DNA of 64,000 nt, from assembly GCA_947489525.1 (NCBI GenBank), contig CANLDW010000002.1, positions 1 to 64,000 on the forward strand, written 5' to 3'. Under the pieces are notes generated by a model. That model saw nothing but the letters and a program-made list of their open reading frames with translations, was not told the origin of the DNA and ran no database searches. This document shows positions 47,667-57,898 of the stretch, piece by piece. A program made the position numbers and the translations under genes. The DNA is from an uncultured Psychrobacter sp. (GTDB taxonomy: Bacteria > Pseudomonadota > Gammaproteobacteria > Pseudomonadales > Moraxellaceae). Numbering within the stretch: the first letter of the stretch is position 1; every line of letters starts with the position of its first letter.

Positions 47667-48080
47667 ATGAATGATAGTATGAGTATAGACAGTATCTCAG
47701 TGGGTATGACAGCGAGTGCTTCGCATCTCATTACGGATGAGAAAATCAACGCCTTTGCCAAAATATCGGAGGATTATAATCCGATTCATCTTGACGCAGA
47801 CTATGCAAAGAAAACCCCATTTGGCAAACGTATCGCTCACGGTGCTATGGTTTCAAGCTTTTTTTCTTCCTTATTTGCCACTCAGCTGCCAGGACCTGGT
47901 TGTATTTACGTAGCACAGGAGGTCAAGTATAAAAAACCTGTGTTTATAGAGGATACGGTGTTGGTTGAGATTGAAGTCGTTGATATCAATGTAGAGCGAA
48001 AAAGAGTGTTCTTTGCGACGCGCTGTTTTGTTAACGACGTTGAAGTTTTGATTGGTCAGGCTGAGATTTATATACCTTGA
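47667..48080 (+). CDS. MaoC-like dehydratase
   Basis: 137 residues from ATG 47667 (AGGAAA seven to ten bases upstream; a TTG two codons earlier is in frame but too close to it). Single hotdog MaoC (R)-hydratase: motif DYNPIHLDADYAKKTPFGKRIAHGAMV contains the catalytic Asp and His of hydratase 2 type. Probably an (R)-specific enoyl-CoA hydratase. Follows ridA by 42 bases. Confidence 0.85.
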   Translation: MNDSMSIDSISVGMTASASHLITDEKINAFAKISEDYNPIHLDADYAKKTPFGKRIAHGAMVSSFFSSLFATQLPGPGCIYVAQEVKYKKPVFIEDTVLVEIEVVDINVERKRVFFATRCFVNDVEVLIGQAEIYIP

Positions 48081-48084
48081 TACT

Positions 48085-48124
48085 AAAAAGCAGCCAAGAT
48101 ATATATCTATTTTGGCTGCTTTTT
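48085..48124. terminator. Bidirectional terminator of maoC and the DUF4910 gene
   Basis: AAAAAGCAGCCAA and TTGGCTGCTTTTT pair, with a T-run on both strands, between convergent genes. Confidence 0.85.
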
Positions 48125-48145
48125 ATATTGTTGTTGTCATATTTC

Positions 48146-49525
48146 TTATTTAATGACTCTAAGCAGGTTTGCTTGTTTTAGGTTTGTTATGATCTCTTCA
48201 AGTTCCCAAAGGGGTACATTAATCTTCTCTGCAATTTCTAGATTGGTAAGCGTGCCATCGCAATAGACTAAGAAATTCATCATATTTTTGACGATAGCGC
48301 TACTATCTTTAGTACTAATTGTCGGATAAAGACCTCTTTTGCCTAGTTGTGGTTCACAAAGCACTGTGCTCTGTAGAGTTTCATTAGCCTCTAAACACTC
48401 AATAGCTTGTTTCAACACTTTGTATCCGCCAAACAAACCTGAAGGGGTAATTAATTCTAAATTATCTAGTGAAGTATGATATTCAGGATAACGACCATAT
48501 TTTGTTCTCATGACAGAGCAAACTGGTAAATCTATACCGCTGCTACAATACTGTCTTTCATCACTTTGTCTATCTAAAAACGAATATTCAACGTAATCAG
48601 GATGAGAGTGCTTCAAGACATGAGTAGCTACGCTATCAGCTAGCGTGTTGCCTTCTTTAGAAGGTAGATAAGAGTAGGCTCTATCATCACCAATACACGA
48701 GACATTAAATCCAGCTATGATATTCGCTTTCATCTCTTTGTAGTTGCGACTAAGATAAGTAATAGACCCTATAGTTTCTGGAATGATGATAATACGGTAG
48801 GTATATTTTCTAGACGCCAAACTCAGGAGCCATTTGGCTATAGAACCAGTAACAACTGGTCCTGATAGCTCGTTGTTTGCCATTGAAGGATGGCACAAAT
48901 AAGTCGATATAAAAATCTCTTCTTCAGTCTCACCAGGAATGATCAGTTCGCCGTAGGTTAGACTGCCTTCTTTTAATTCACTGTCTATGTATACTCTATA
49001 TTGCCCATCAATTAGTTGATTTCTCTGTTTTTGCGAGATGCAAAATCCCCAACGTTCTTTATAATAAGACGTAATATAAGGTATAGCCGTTGGCTGATCA
49101 GGTAGAGAGTATAAATGCTTTTGTAACGCTTCAAGCGAAACTTCTTTGTCTATAGGGATAGAATAGTTCAGAACGTGTAAGTTAGAAACTTTAAAATCAC
49201 ATATTTTACTACCATCAGGAGCTATGATATAAGCATCTTGAATGTTCCACTCTTTTGGAATTTCCCAGTCAAAACACTTAGTCCCCGTTGGGACTTCAAA
49301 GGCTTTTAGATTTTCTAAACCTAAATCTTCTTTAATGATATTTAATGATTTACGAAAGCCATCACCAGTAATACTACGACAAATAGGAAACAGCTTTCTA
49401 CATAGATCATGCATTTCATTGCCGAGATTTTCTTCAAGATTATTTCTATTATCAGTCTTATTGATATGAATGGACTCTTCTAAGTCGACATTTTGTGTAG
49501 CGCTATTCTTCAATTGACGTCTCAT
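48146..49525 (-). CDS. DUF4910 aminopeptidase-like protein
   Basis: 459 residues. The family signature LFPICRSITGDG near the N-terminus, LKAFEVPTGT, and STYLCHPSMANNELSGP (metal-ligand His, M28-like region) in the middle indicate a DUF4910/DUF2172 zinc aminopeptidase-like fold. A C-terminal winged-helix-like domain (about 400-459) contains a YCDGT.TNLEIAEKI helix-turn-helix. Such proteins often occur in polysaccharide or glycan loci. The gene overlaps the next one upstream by 23 bases and is more AT-rich than its flanks. Function unproven. Confidence 0.8.
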   Translation of the reverse strand: MRRQLKNSATQNVDLEESIHINKTDNRNNLEENLGNEMHDLCRKLFPICRSITGDGFRKSLNIIKEDLGLENLKAFEVPTGTKCFDWEIPKEWNIQDAYIIAPDGSKICDFKVSNLHVLNYSIPIDKEVSLEALQKHLYSLPDQPTAIPYITSYYKERWGFCISQKQRNQLIDGQYRVYIDSELKEGSLTYGELIIPGETEEEIFISTYLCHPSMANNELSGPVVTGSIAKWLLSLASRKYTYRIIIIPETIGSITYLSRNYKEMKANIIAGFNVSCIGDDRAYSYLPSKEGNTLADSVATHVLKHSHPDYVEYSFLDRQSDERQYCSSGIDLPVCSVMRTKYGRYPEYHTSLDNLELITPSGLFGGYKVLKQAIECLEANETLQSTVLCEPQLGKRGLYPTISTKDSSAIVKNMMNFLVYCDGTLTNLEIAEKINVPLWELEEIITNLKQANLLRVIK

Positions 49526-50288
49526 CTTCTATACGATATAAAGTGTTTTTGGCCTGACCAGAAACAATAATATTACTGATAAAATCATAAGCTTGTTGTG
49601 CCGAAATTACTCGCATCCCAGTGTGCTCACCTGGTCTATACCCTTGATAAAGTTCTGCGTCCCACATGAGCTCTCCTGCAGGATTAACATGGGTTTGAAC
49701 CCCTTTTTCAATATCTCGTACAAATAGCCCATATTCTCTTTGCGTTGTATGACCTTTAGCATCTGTATAATCATTTTTAAAAACTTTATGATAACGATAA
49801 GGCACTTCATGCATCTCTTCTACATGATGATAAAAAGTCATACTGTTTTGATCTGACAAGTCCAATACTGCAATCTTGCCCCCTAATTTGCGTAGAACCG
49901 CAAAAGGAGAATCTGCACCATAGCCACTAAAGTTATCAATGTTCTTAAATTTATCAGCATCAGCACCAATAACTGCAAAAGAATATATGGGATGTCCTGT
50001 TCTTATCGCTAACGGATGTTTTCTAGCCGCTTCTGTGAGTGCACCCATATGCGAAGGTGTAGTATTGATATTGAAACCTTGACTAGCATAATCAAAGTTA
50101 AATAAGGGTAATAGTAAAGTACCAGAATTGCCAACTGCCTTTAATAGCGAGTCGAGAATGTCATTTGGCGTTAGTTTAATACCTTTATCCAAATATCTTT
50201 TGTAAGTCCTCTTTGTACTGCTATGCACCAAAAGTACATCGCCTTCTTCTACACCAGAATCTCGCCATTCAGATATTAATTCATCCAT
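49503..50288 (-). CDS. AAC(3)-family N-acetyltransferase
   Basis: 261 residues of the antibiotic N-acetyltransferase fold (AAC(3)): HSSTKRTYK near the N-terminus, TLLLPLFNFDY, TPSHMGALTE and RTGHPIYSFAVIG with its His. Glu-rich HHVEEMHEVPYR is also typical. Family members include aminoglycoside 3-N-acetyltransferases and sugar- or amine-acetylating enzymes in glycan loci. Overlap with the DUF4910 gene suggests coupled translation and joint action, so resistance cannot be assumed. AT-rich. Confidence 0.82.
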   Translation of the reverse strand: MDELISEWRDSGVEEGDVLLVHSSTKRTYKRYLDKGIKLTPNDILDSLLKAVGNSGTLLLPLFNFDYASQGFNINTTPSHMGALTEAARKHPLAIRTGHPIYSFAVIGADADKFKNIDNFSGYGADSPFAVLRKLGGKIAVLDLSDQNSMTFYHHVEEMHEVPYRYHKVFKNDYTDAKGHTTQREYGLFVRDIEKGVQTHVNPAGELMWDAELYQGYRPGEHTGMRVISAQQAYDFISNIIVSGQAKNTLYRIEDETSIEE

Positions 50289-50641
50289 AGTAAATCTCCG
50301 TATTATATATGGCAGTAAGAAAGCATTAAGGAACCAGTTACATACAGTTTATATTATAATTTAATAATATAAACAAATTTTAATATTTGTATTCAGATTA
50401 AAGCGTATACATAATGAATTTAGTACGCTAACTAATATTAAAAATGAGTTGTATACCACTGATTTAACTGTACAAACTTGTGTTTTATACTGTCTGAAAA
50501 CACAATAAAAACTCTTAAGGCTTAGAATGTTCTTTCTCACTGTAGTGCTGCCTAGAAATTTATAATGCTATAATAATTGCGATCTTATACCCCTATCTAA
50601 CATCATCTGCGCATTAGCTTGCCAAGGTTACGAATACATTT
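50289..50641. other. AT-rich gene-free divergent region
   Basis: The 353-base space between the AAC(3)-like gene and priA is very AT-rich with many TATATT-like strings. It should carry the divergent promoters of the islet and priA. No clear operator seen. Confidence 0.35.
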
Positions 50642-52897
50642 ATGCTGGTACAAGTTGCTCTACCTGTACCCCTTTACCGGGTGTTTGACTATAGTGTGCC
50701 AGTAGGTGAAAACCTGCCTGCAGTTGGCTGCCGCGTCGAGGTCTCCTTTGGCAGGCAAACCTTAGTCGGCATAGTGGTCAGTCATGTCGCGACAACAGAG
50801 GTGCCGCACAATAAGCTTAAGTCAATTCATTGCCGTTTAGATGCTACGCCAATCTTAAACGAGCATATGCTGAGTCTGGCGCGGTGGCTGGCGCGCTACT
50901 ACCACTACCCTTTAGGTGACGTGCTTGCTGTTATGTTGCCAAGTCTAGTGCGTCAGGGTAAGCCGCTTGATCTGCTAATTACGCATTGGCGCATTTTGCC
51001 GCATGTCACCGATGATGATTTTCACGCTAATGCGGTCAAGCAAAAGCAGCAGTTCGATATGCTCAGACTACACGGCGAGCGCGGCGCAAGCGAAGACGTC
51101 TTATTATTAGAAGGCATGCAGCGCACGTTTTTAAAAACGCTTGAGAGCAAAGGGTTAATCGAGCGCTACATTGAGCCTAAGTCAGCTCCCAAGCCGGTAA
51201 GCCTAGCTAAGATGCCACTGGACCTAAACTCAGAGCAACAGCTTGCCGTTGATACTATCCTCGCCGCGCACAGTGCCCAAAGTTACCAAGGTATTTTATT
51301 AAACGGTATTACCGGCAGCGGTAAGACTGAGGTGTACTTGCAAGCGATGCAAACGGTGCTAGAAGCAGGTAAGCAAGTGCTTATATTAGTTCCTGAAATT
51401 GGACTTACGCCGCAAACGCGCGCACGCTTTGCCAGTCGTTTTGCTGCCAATATTGTGCTGTTGCATTCTGGCATGAGTAATACTTATCGCATGCAAGGCT
51501 GGCAGGATTGCCGTACGGGTCACGCTCAAATTATCATTGGAACGCGCTCGGCGGTGCTCTATCCCTTTGCTAACCTCGGTCTTATTATCGTCGACGAGGC
51601 ACATGATGTCTCGTATAAGCAGCAAGATACGCTGCGCTATCACGCCGCTGATGTCGCCTTGTACCGCGGCGTTCAGTACGAGATACCTGTAGTATTAGGT
51701 ACAGCTACGCCAAGTCTTGAGCATTTAAAGCTTGTTGAGGATGGCAAACTGAGCGAGTGTCAGCTGCGCACGCGTCCAGGTTTGGCTGAGCCTGCTTCTA
51801 TGCAGCTCGTTGACGCACGCCTGCAAAGTACGCATCAACAAGCCCAAGACGATGGCGCGCGTTTTGACACTGGTCTGACCGATGCGCTGATTGCTGCTAT
51901 CAGACAAACGCTAGAAGCTGGCGATCAGGTACTGATATTTCTTAATCGGCGCGGCTATGCTCCTGTTTTGCTGTGTGAAGCGTGCGGCTGGCAAGCGGAC
52001 TGTCCGCGCTGCGATGCTCATCTAACGGTACATTACCGTAGTAATCAGCAAAGTAAATACAGCAACTATCTTAAGTGTCATCACTGTGACTGGCAGGCGT
52101 ACATTCCAACGGCTTGTCCTGAGTGCGCTAGCACTAATTTAGATGCAAAGGGTATGGGCACGACCAGACTCAGCGAAAGCCTGCACGCGTTATTTGCTAA
52201 TCCGCAAACCAGTAAAACACTCTACCCTATTATCCAGATCGATCGCGATACCACACGGCGCAAGGACAGTTGGGAGCAGATTTATGCGCGTATTAATGAG
52301 GGCAAACCTGCCATATTAGTAGGCACACAAATGGTCGCCAAGGGTCATCACTTCCCAAACGTCACGCTGGTATGCCTGCCGAACGCCGATCGCGGTTTTT
52401 TGTCCGCTGACTTTCGCTCGCCTGAGCACACCGCACAGTTGATGATCCAAGTAGCAGGACGTGCAGGACGCGGCGATAAATCAGGGCGCGTTCTGATCCA
52501 AACCTTGCAGCCTGACAATGCGCTGCTCTTAAAGCTGGTTAAAGACGGCTATTTAGCGTTCGCGCAGGAGCTGCTGCACGAGCGCCAAATCATGGGGCTA
52601 CCGCCGTACAGTCATGCAGCCTTAATACGCTGCGAAGGCAAATCTCTTGCGGCAACGATGCAAGCGCTGAGCGATGCGGTAGCCGCACTGCCAGCAGGAC
52701 ACCAGCTTGCTGTACTGGGTCCTATCGATGCGCCCATGACTAAGAAAAATAGCCGCTATCATGCGCAGCTGTTACTGCTGGCTAAACAGCGTCCGCAATT
52801 GCACCGCATCCTTGATCAGTGGTGGCCAACCGTACTTGATTTGCCGAGCGCTAAATATCTCAAACTCACTTTGGATATCGATCCAGTCGGCTGGTAG
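50642..52897 (+). CDS. priA: Primosomal helicase PriA
   Basis: 751 residues. N-terminal DNA-binding domain, Walker A GITGSGKTEVYL near 227, DEAHD box, a zinc-binding region with paired Cys (CEACGWQADCPRC, KCHHCDWQ, CPECAS), and helicase motifs such as QVAGRAGRG. Reloads DnaB at stalled forks. Functionally close to recA. Strand and start are well supported. Confidence 0.95.
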   Translation: MLVQVALPVPLYRVFDYSVPVGENLPAVGCRVEVSFGRQTLVGIVVSHVATTEVPHNKLKSIHCRLDATPILNEHMLSLARWLARYYHYPLGDVLAVMLPSLVRQGKPLDLLITHWRILPHVTDDDFHANAVKQKQQFDMLRLHGERGASEDVLLLEGMQRTFLKTLESKGLIERYIEPKSAPKPVSLAKMPLDLNSEQQLAVDTILAAHSAQSYQGILLNGITGSGKTEVYLQAMQTVLEAGKQVLILVPEIGLTPQTRARFASRFAANIVLLHSGMSNTYRMQGWQDCRTGHAQIIIGTRSAVLYPFANLGLIIVDEAHDVSYKQQDTLRYHAADVALYRGVQYEIPVVLGTATPSLEHLKLVEDGKLSECQLRTRPGLAEPASMQLVDARLQSTHQQAQDDGARFDTGLTDALIAAIRQTLEAGDQVLIFLNRRGYAPVLLCEACGWQADCPRCDAHLTVHYRSNQQSKYSNYLKCHHCDWQAYIPTACPECASTNLDAKGMGTTRLSESLHALFANPQTSKTLYPIIQIDRDTTRRKDSWEQIYARINEGKPAILVGTQMVAKGHHFPNVTLVCLPNADRGFLSADFRSPEHTAQLMIQVAGRAGRGDKSGRVLIQTLQPDNALLLKLVKDGYLAFAQELLHERQIMGLPPYSHAALIRCEGKSLAATMQALSDAVAALPAGHQLAVLGPIDAPMTKKNSRYHAQLLLLAKQRPQLHRILDQWWPTVLDLPSAKYLKLTLDIDPVGW

Positions 52898-53039
52898 CTT
52901 AGCTTTTTTTATCAAGTATTCCCTTGTGTTTTTATCAGCAGTCGCAACTGTACCTCTCTAGGATATTTACGCCATCCTTACAGCCACTATTGGCTTAGTA
53001 TGATAAATTTGTCGTTATTCAACTCGTCTGAGATTATGT

Positions 53040-54140
53040 ATGAGTCCAACTGATCCTGATGCCAATCACAACCAAGAGCATGGCAGTACGCATCACCACG
53101 CGCCCTTAGTGCATAAGGCCACTGATACCAAAGGCTATCAGCGCACATTATTGCTAAGCTTTGTGATTATCACCGCTTATATGATTATCGAGGCGATTGG
53201 CGGCTGGCTAACGGGTAGCTTGGCGCTGTTATCTGACGCCGGCCATATGCTCAGTGACTCGATTGCGCTGGGTGCGACGCTATTAGCTTTTAAGATAGGC
53301 GAAAAAGCAGCTACGCATCAAAAAACCTTTGGCTATAAGCGCTTTGAGATTTTAGTCGCTGGCGTTAATGGAGCAACTTTAGTCATCATTGCCCTGATGA
53401 TTTTTTATGAGGCGATCAAACGCTTTGATACGCCGCCTGAGATTGCTACACAAAGCATGCTCATTATTGCAACTATTGGTATGTTAGTGAATATCTTAGT
53501 GGCTTGGCTGATGCACCGAGGCAGTCATTCTGGAGGACATAGCCATGCGCATACCGACTCGCACAGTAGCAAGCACAGCGAGGCTCAGGACAATCAACAG
53601 CCGGCAAACCTCAATATGCAAAGCGCGTATTTGCATGTGTTGAGCGATTTACTTGGCTCAGTTGCCGCTATTATTGCTGCGCTTTTGATGATAGGGTTTG
53701 GCTGGGTTTGGGCAGACGCTGCGGCGTCCGTCATTGTGGCGCTCCTAATATTAGTAAGCGGCTATCGTGTGGTACGCGACTCCGTTCATATCTTGATGGA
53801 AGGCACACCCAAAGGCATGCATCTACTTGATATCGAGCAAGAGATCCTCTCTCACCCTGAGGTCAAAAAGATCCATGATTTGCACGTATGGAGTATCACT
53901 AGCGGTCTAAATGCCTTATCCTGTCACGTGGTTGTGGACGGTGATATGCGTATCTCACAGGCAAGCGTACTCATTTACGAGTTAGAGCAGCGTTTACAGA
54001 CGCTAGGCATCAATCACGCCACCATCCAAGTTGAAAGCCTTATGCATCCGCAAACAACAACGCATAGCGACGCTTTGGTTTGCGATATCTCTAGTTTTGA
54101 CGCGACAAACACGGATAGTCATGCTGGACATCATCATTAG
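53040..54140 (+). CDS. Cation diffusion facilitator (zinc exporter)
   Basis: 366 residues, CDF family. Six membrane helices with the metal site DAGHMLSDS (helix 2) and LHVLSDLLGS (helix 5, HxxxD), a His-rich cytoplasmic loop near 160-185 (SHSGGHSHAHTDSHSSKH), and a C-terminal HDLHVWSIT cytoplasmic domain. The N-terminus and C-terminus are also His-rich. Likely exports zinc, perhaps other divalent ions. Confidence 0.92.
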   Translation: MSPTDPDANHNQEHGSTHHHAPLVHKATDTKGYQRTLLLSFVIITAYMIIEAIGGWLTGSLALLSDAGHMLSDSIALGATLLAFKIGEKAATHQKTFGYKRFEILVAGVNGATLVIIALMIFYEAIKRFDTPPEIATQSMLIIATIGMLVNILVAWLMHRGSHSGGHSHAHTDSHSSKHSEAQDNQQPANLNMQSAYLHVLSDLLGSVAAIIAALLMIGFGWVWADAAASVIVALLILVSGYRVVRDSVHILMEGTPKGMHLLDIEQEILSHPEVKKIHDLHVWSITSGLNALSCHVVVDGDMRISQASVLIYELEQRLQTLGINHATIQVESLMHPQTTTHSDALVCDISSFDATNTDSHAGHHH

Positions 54141-54297
54141 CTGAACCTGATTTTTAATAGCAAAAATTCTCAATAGTACAAATTGTAAATAGTACAAATC
54201 GTAAGAAAATACCGTACATTGAGGCGCATCTACCTATTATTCCTATAAATTAGGTATACTTAAGACCATTATCAATGACTTATCGACGGTTTTTACC

Positions 54298-55014
54298 ATG
54301 TCTAGACGTTCCGCTCCTTTTGTTGCGCCAAGCGATATCGACAGCCTTATAGATGACCTCGATCCAAAAGCGAGTAAAAAGCAGGCCAAAGCGTTACTCT
54401 CAACCTTGCAAGAGGATATCGCCAGCTTTCGTGATGAGCAGTTTCCGCCTGATATTTTACGCCAAATCCGTGACATGCCAATCTTTGAGGGTAATCTTGT
54501 TGAGGTACAAACCTATCAGCAGCGCTGGCAGCCGCTCATTGACCGTGCTATGAGTTTTTATCCTGCCGCTTATCTACCGCCAGATTATCTTCCTTTGCCT
54601 GCTAGCCTTGAGATTCCGCAGTTTATTTATCACGTTCAGCGTTTGCATTTGACTAAGACACGAGCAAAAGAATCCAAAAGCTTTGGTTCAGTCGGTGCAT
54701 TAACAGACAAATGCGGGTATTATACGCCCCAAGAGATTGAGCGGATGAGCGCAGTCTTTGCTCAAGATGATGAGGCGCGATTGGTCGCGCACCGAGAGTT
54801 TATCGACCTGCGAGCCTATGTGTTCTGCCGTGATAACAAAGGCGAGATGCTTGAGCCTGAGCGCGTACGCTTTTATCGTACTGGTCTTATCGTCCATGCC
54901 CTACCTGGCTTTAAGATAGTCGATAGTAGACAGACACCGCGCAAGCGCCGTAATGATGCGTATAGCAATCCAATCGCCGACAATGGCGTGTGGAAGATCT
55001 ACCGCAAAAAATAA
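54298..55014 (+). CDS. Hypothetical protein, charged and soluble
   Basis: 238 residues, no membrane segment. Rich in Arg/Asp/Glu with a middle segment rich in Pro/Tyr (YPAAYLPPDYLPLPASLEIP). The final part has a beta-strand-rich stretch and basic end (TPRKRRNDAYSN, IYRKK). No family recognised. Start MSRRSAPF follows a GACGG stretch and gives a normal codon pattern. Between the CDF gene and kefB-like gene, all in one direction. Confidence 0.7.
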   Translation: MSRRSAPFVAPSDIDSLIDDLDPKASKKQAKALLSTLQEDIASFRDEQFPPDILRQIRDMPIFEGNLVEVQTYQQRWQPLIDRAMSFYPAAYLPPDYLPLPASLEIPQFIYHVQRLHLTKTRAKESKSFGSVGALTDKCGYYTPQEIERMSAVFAQDDEARLVAHREFIDLRAYVFCRDNKGEMLEPERVRFYRTGLIVHALPGFKIVDSRQTPRKRRNDAYSNPIADNGVWKIYRKK

Positions 55015-55079
55015 CGCGCGTTTTATATATCACTACCTGATTTTTTATAGATTTTCTTCGTTACTGCTAAGGATTTGTC

Positions 55080-56951
55080 ATGTTCGCTGCCGCTGCCGGC
55101 TCACCAAACTTAATGCTGCAAGCTACCATCTTTTTGGGCGCAGCTCTACTCTTTGTGCCCCTTGGTAAACGTTTTGGTATCGCGACAGTTTTAGGTTATC
55201 TGATCACCGGTCTTATCCTCGGTCCAAGCGGTCTTGATGTTGCAGGGGATGCGGAGAGCTTACTGCATTTTTCTGAGTTTGGTGTGGTTATGCTGCTATT
55301 TATCATCGGTCTTGAGCTACAACCCTCAAGGCTTTGGGCCTTGCGGCGCTCCATATTTGTATTGGGCGGACTACAAGTCGGATTGACTGGTATCCTACTC
55401 ATGGGTATTTTGTACCAGTTTTTCGCTTTAGCGCTGGATACGGCGTTCATCGTTGGTTTTGGTTTAGCGCTCTCCTCTACCGCTTTTGTACTACAGATTC
55501 TCACCGAAAAGCAGCAGCTCTCAAGCACGCATGGACGTGAAGCCTTTACTATCTTGTTGTTTCAAGATATCGCCGTCATCCCTTTGCTCGCTGTTATTCC
55601 CTTTTTGTCAGGCGTGCGCGAGCAAAGCTACGATTTAATCTACTTTGCCAAAGTATTTGCCGTGTTTGGCGGTTTGATATTTGCCAGTCGTTACGTTGTG
55701 AGACCCTTTTTTAAGTTCGTGGCTTCAAGCGGCGCGACAGAATTGTTGACGGCAGTGGCTTTATTTATCGTCATGGGCGTATCTATCTTGATGGGTCAGA
55801 TTGGGCTATCCATGGCGCTTGGCGCATTTTTGACGGGCGTTTTGCTCGCTGACTCCGAGTACCGTCACGAGTTAGAGGCCAGTATCGAACCTTTTAAAGG
55901 ATTATTGCTAGGTCTGTTCTTTATGTCCGTCGGTATGCTCACTGACGTTAAGCTTATCTTGGCTGAGCCTTTATTCATCATCGGCTGCGCGCTTGCACTT
56001 ATGCTGCTCAAGTTTGGTGTTGTGGCTGCCATTGCCAAAATCTCAGGTAATCGCTGGCCAACTAGCATTAGACTTGGGGTGACCCTAGCTCAAGGCGGTG
56101 AGTTTGCCTTTGTGCTCTTTAGTGTCGCCAGCGCACAAAACGTCTTGCGTCCTGAGCTTGCCAATACGCTCAACCTTGTCGTTACCATCTCTATGGCACT
56201 CACGCCACTGGCGTTTTTATTACTAGAAAAAGTTGGTGAACCTTTATTTGCTAAGAGTAAACCGAGCCGCGAGTACGACACGATTCCCGATCACGAACAC
56301 CAAGTTATTATTGCAGGCTTTGGGCGTGTGGGGCAGATTATCGGTCGCGTGCTGCGTATGCATAATATCGAATTTACCGCTATTGAGCGCTCTGCCAACC
56401 GCGTTGATTTTGTACGTCGGTTTGGTAACCAAGTCTACTATGGCGACCCCAAAAATCCAGAGATTCTACGCGCCGCTGGCATCAGTAAAGCACGAGTATT
56501 TATCCTTGCCATTGACGATCTAGAGCGCTCTATTACTACCGCTGAGTACCTGCACAAAAACTATCCTGATCTCATTATCTTAGCCCGCGCCCGCGATCGT
56601 CAGCATTACTATCGTCTGCGTGAAGTTGGCGTGCGTCACATCTGGCGCGAGACCTATTTATCCTCGCTCGATATGTCGCGTGAGTCGCTACAACTCTTAG
56701 GAATATCCCCTGAGATGGCACGTGAGACGGTACAGACCTTCCGTGACTATGATGATGAGCTCATTGAGCGTCAACAAGCCATCTATGATGATGAAGCCAG
56801 TCTTATTGAGTCAGTACAATCCTCTATGGCTGAGCTTGAGAGCTTGTTTGATGAAGACATTGATAAAGCGCGTAGAATGGACTTAAGCGAATTTGATGAA
56901 GCGCTCAAGGGTCAGACAGCTGCTGCGAGTGGGACAGACTCAAAAGCTTAA
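55080..56951 (+). CDS. KefB/KefC-type cation:proton antiporter
   Basis: 623 residues, CPA2 family. About 12 membrane helices (1-385) with the conserved LQDIAVIPLLA-like FQDIAVIPLLAV motif, followed by a TrkA-N domain (VIIAGFGRVGQIIGRVL, about 405-420). A charged C-terminal tail follows. Likely potassium-proton exchange, with glutathione adducts as regulators in the Kef relatives; ligand control not proved here. A second Met of the start region does not alter the helices. Confidence 0.9.
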   Translation: MFAAAAGSPNLMLQATIFLGAALLFVPLGKRFGIATVLGYLITGLILGPSGLDVAGDAESLLHFSEFGVVMLLFIIGLELQPSRLWALRRSIFVLGGLQVGLTGILLMGILYQFFALALDTAFIVGFGLALSSTAFVLQILTEKQQLSSTHGREAFTILLFQDIAVIPLLAVIPFLSGVREQSYDLIYFAKVFAVFGGLIFASRYVVRPFFKFVASSGATELLTAVALFIVMGVSILMGQIGLSMALGAFLTGVLLADSEYRHELEASIEPFKGLLLGLFFMSVGMLTDVKLILAEPLFIIGCALALMLLKFGVVAAIAKISGNRWPTSIRLGVTLAQGGEFAFVLFSVASAQNVLRPELANTLNLVVTISMALTPLAFLLLEKVGEPLFAKSKPSREYDTIPDHEHQVIIAGFGRVGQIIGRVLRMHNIEFTAIERSANRVDFVRRFGNQVYYGDPKNPEILRAAGISKARVFILAIDDLERSITTAEYLHKNYPDLIILARARDRQHYYRLREVGVRHIWRETYLSSLDMSRESLQLLGISPEMARETVQTFRDYDDELIERQQAIYDDEASLIESVQSSMAELESLFDEDIDKARRMDLSEFDEALKGQTAAASGTDSKA

Positions 56952-56968
56952 ATCTAATTAATTCAGTC

Positions 56969-57898
56969 TTAATCTGCAATACAATAAGCTGGCGCTTGTT
57001 TTTCATTCAAGGAGCTAGTACAGCGCCAAGTATCGCTATCTGGTAGGTGATAAAACATCAAAGTCTGTCCATTTAGATAACGGATCGGAAAGCGTACATT
57101 GTGAATGGTGCCTGTCACCACGCAGTCCGCTGCTTCTACTGCAGGTGTTTGCGCCGTAATACGAACGCTAATCTGCGGACTATCCACTTCTAAAGGCAAA
57201 TCAGTAGGACAGTGCCCCGTTTGCCCATAGACAATCGCCACTTTATTTTGAGTAGTCTTAGTAATGTCGTAAGCATCAAAGAGTACTGCGTTTTCTTTAG
57301 GTTTGGCAATCAAGGGCAAAAACTGCACTTTGATTACTACCAAAGCAAAGGCAAAGAGCCCAAACCCTAATCCTAAACCAAACAAGCTCACTCCGCCCTC
57401 GCGGCGCAGGTGCGCCTTTTGCGCCGCTTCATCACGCGGATAGTAATCAAGCGCATCAGCAATCTCGCGCCGTGCCATACGGTAGTAATAAGCGTCCGTC
57501 CAGCGCGCTACCATAAACGACCAAAACAGCCAGATAGCAGCAGCAATCCCTATGCGAGTCATCATCTGATAAGCATCTGGAACATAGGACATAGCTACAA
57601 ACTCAAAAGCCACCAAGACGATTGCCACATTGAGCTGTATAAAGGACCACCCCGCCACACTATAGACAATGGCATCCATATAACGCTTACGGTACAACAG
57701 CCAAGGAAAAGTGACAAAAAACGCCGCCCAATGCCATTTGGGCGATAAGTAGCCTTGCTTATCAAACTGCTCAAAGCGCTTTAGATAGTACTGCTGCGTG
57801 CGATGACCGATAAACCATTGATCCAACTGTTTGCGTTTAGCTGGCGTCAGTGCCTCTTGATAGAAGGGCGGCGGCGAATCCGTCTCGATAAATAACAT
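56969..57898 (-). CDS. DUF2628 membrane protein
   Basis: 309 residues from ATG 57898 with AGGT upstream; the frame continues to a TTG at 57940, judged too distant. N-terminal region has FFVTFPWLLYRKRYMDAI, the DUF2628 hallmark, with membrane segments near 60-105, 115-135 and a further segment near 175-200. The C-terminal half is exported, with several Cys and a polar beta-rich domain. Function unknown; convergent with kefB-like. Confidence 0.75.
   Translation of the reverse strand: MLFIETDSPPPFYQEALTPAKRKQLDQWFIGHRTQQYYLKRFEQFDKQGYLSPKWHWAAFFVTFPWLLYRKRYMDAIVYSVAGWSFIQLNVAIVLVAFEFVAMSYVPDAYQMMTRIGIAAAIWLFWSFMVARWTDAYYYRMARREIADALDYYPRDEAAQKAHLRREGGVSLFGLGLGFGLFAFALVVIKVQFLPLIAKPKENAVLFDAYDITKTTQNKVAIVYGQTGHCPTDLPLEVDSPQISVRITAQTPAVEAADCVVTGTIHNVRFPIRYLNGQTLMFYHLPDSDTWRCTSSLNEKQAPAYCIAD

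Noticed and set aside
49503..50288. AAC(3)-like gene as an aminoglycoside resistance determinant
   Set aside because: Family members outside resistance loci are common, and the overlap with DUF4910 suggests another substrate; no resistance can be claimed from sequence.
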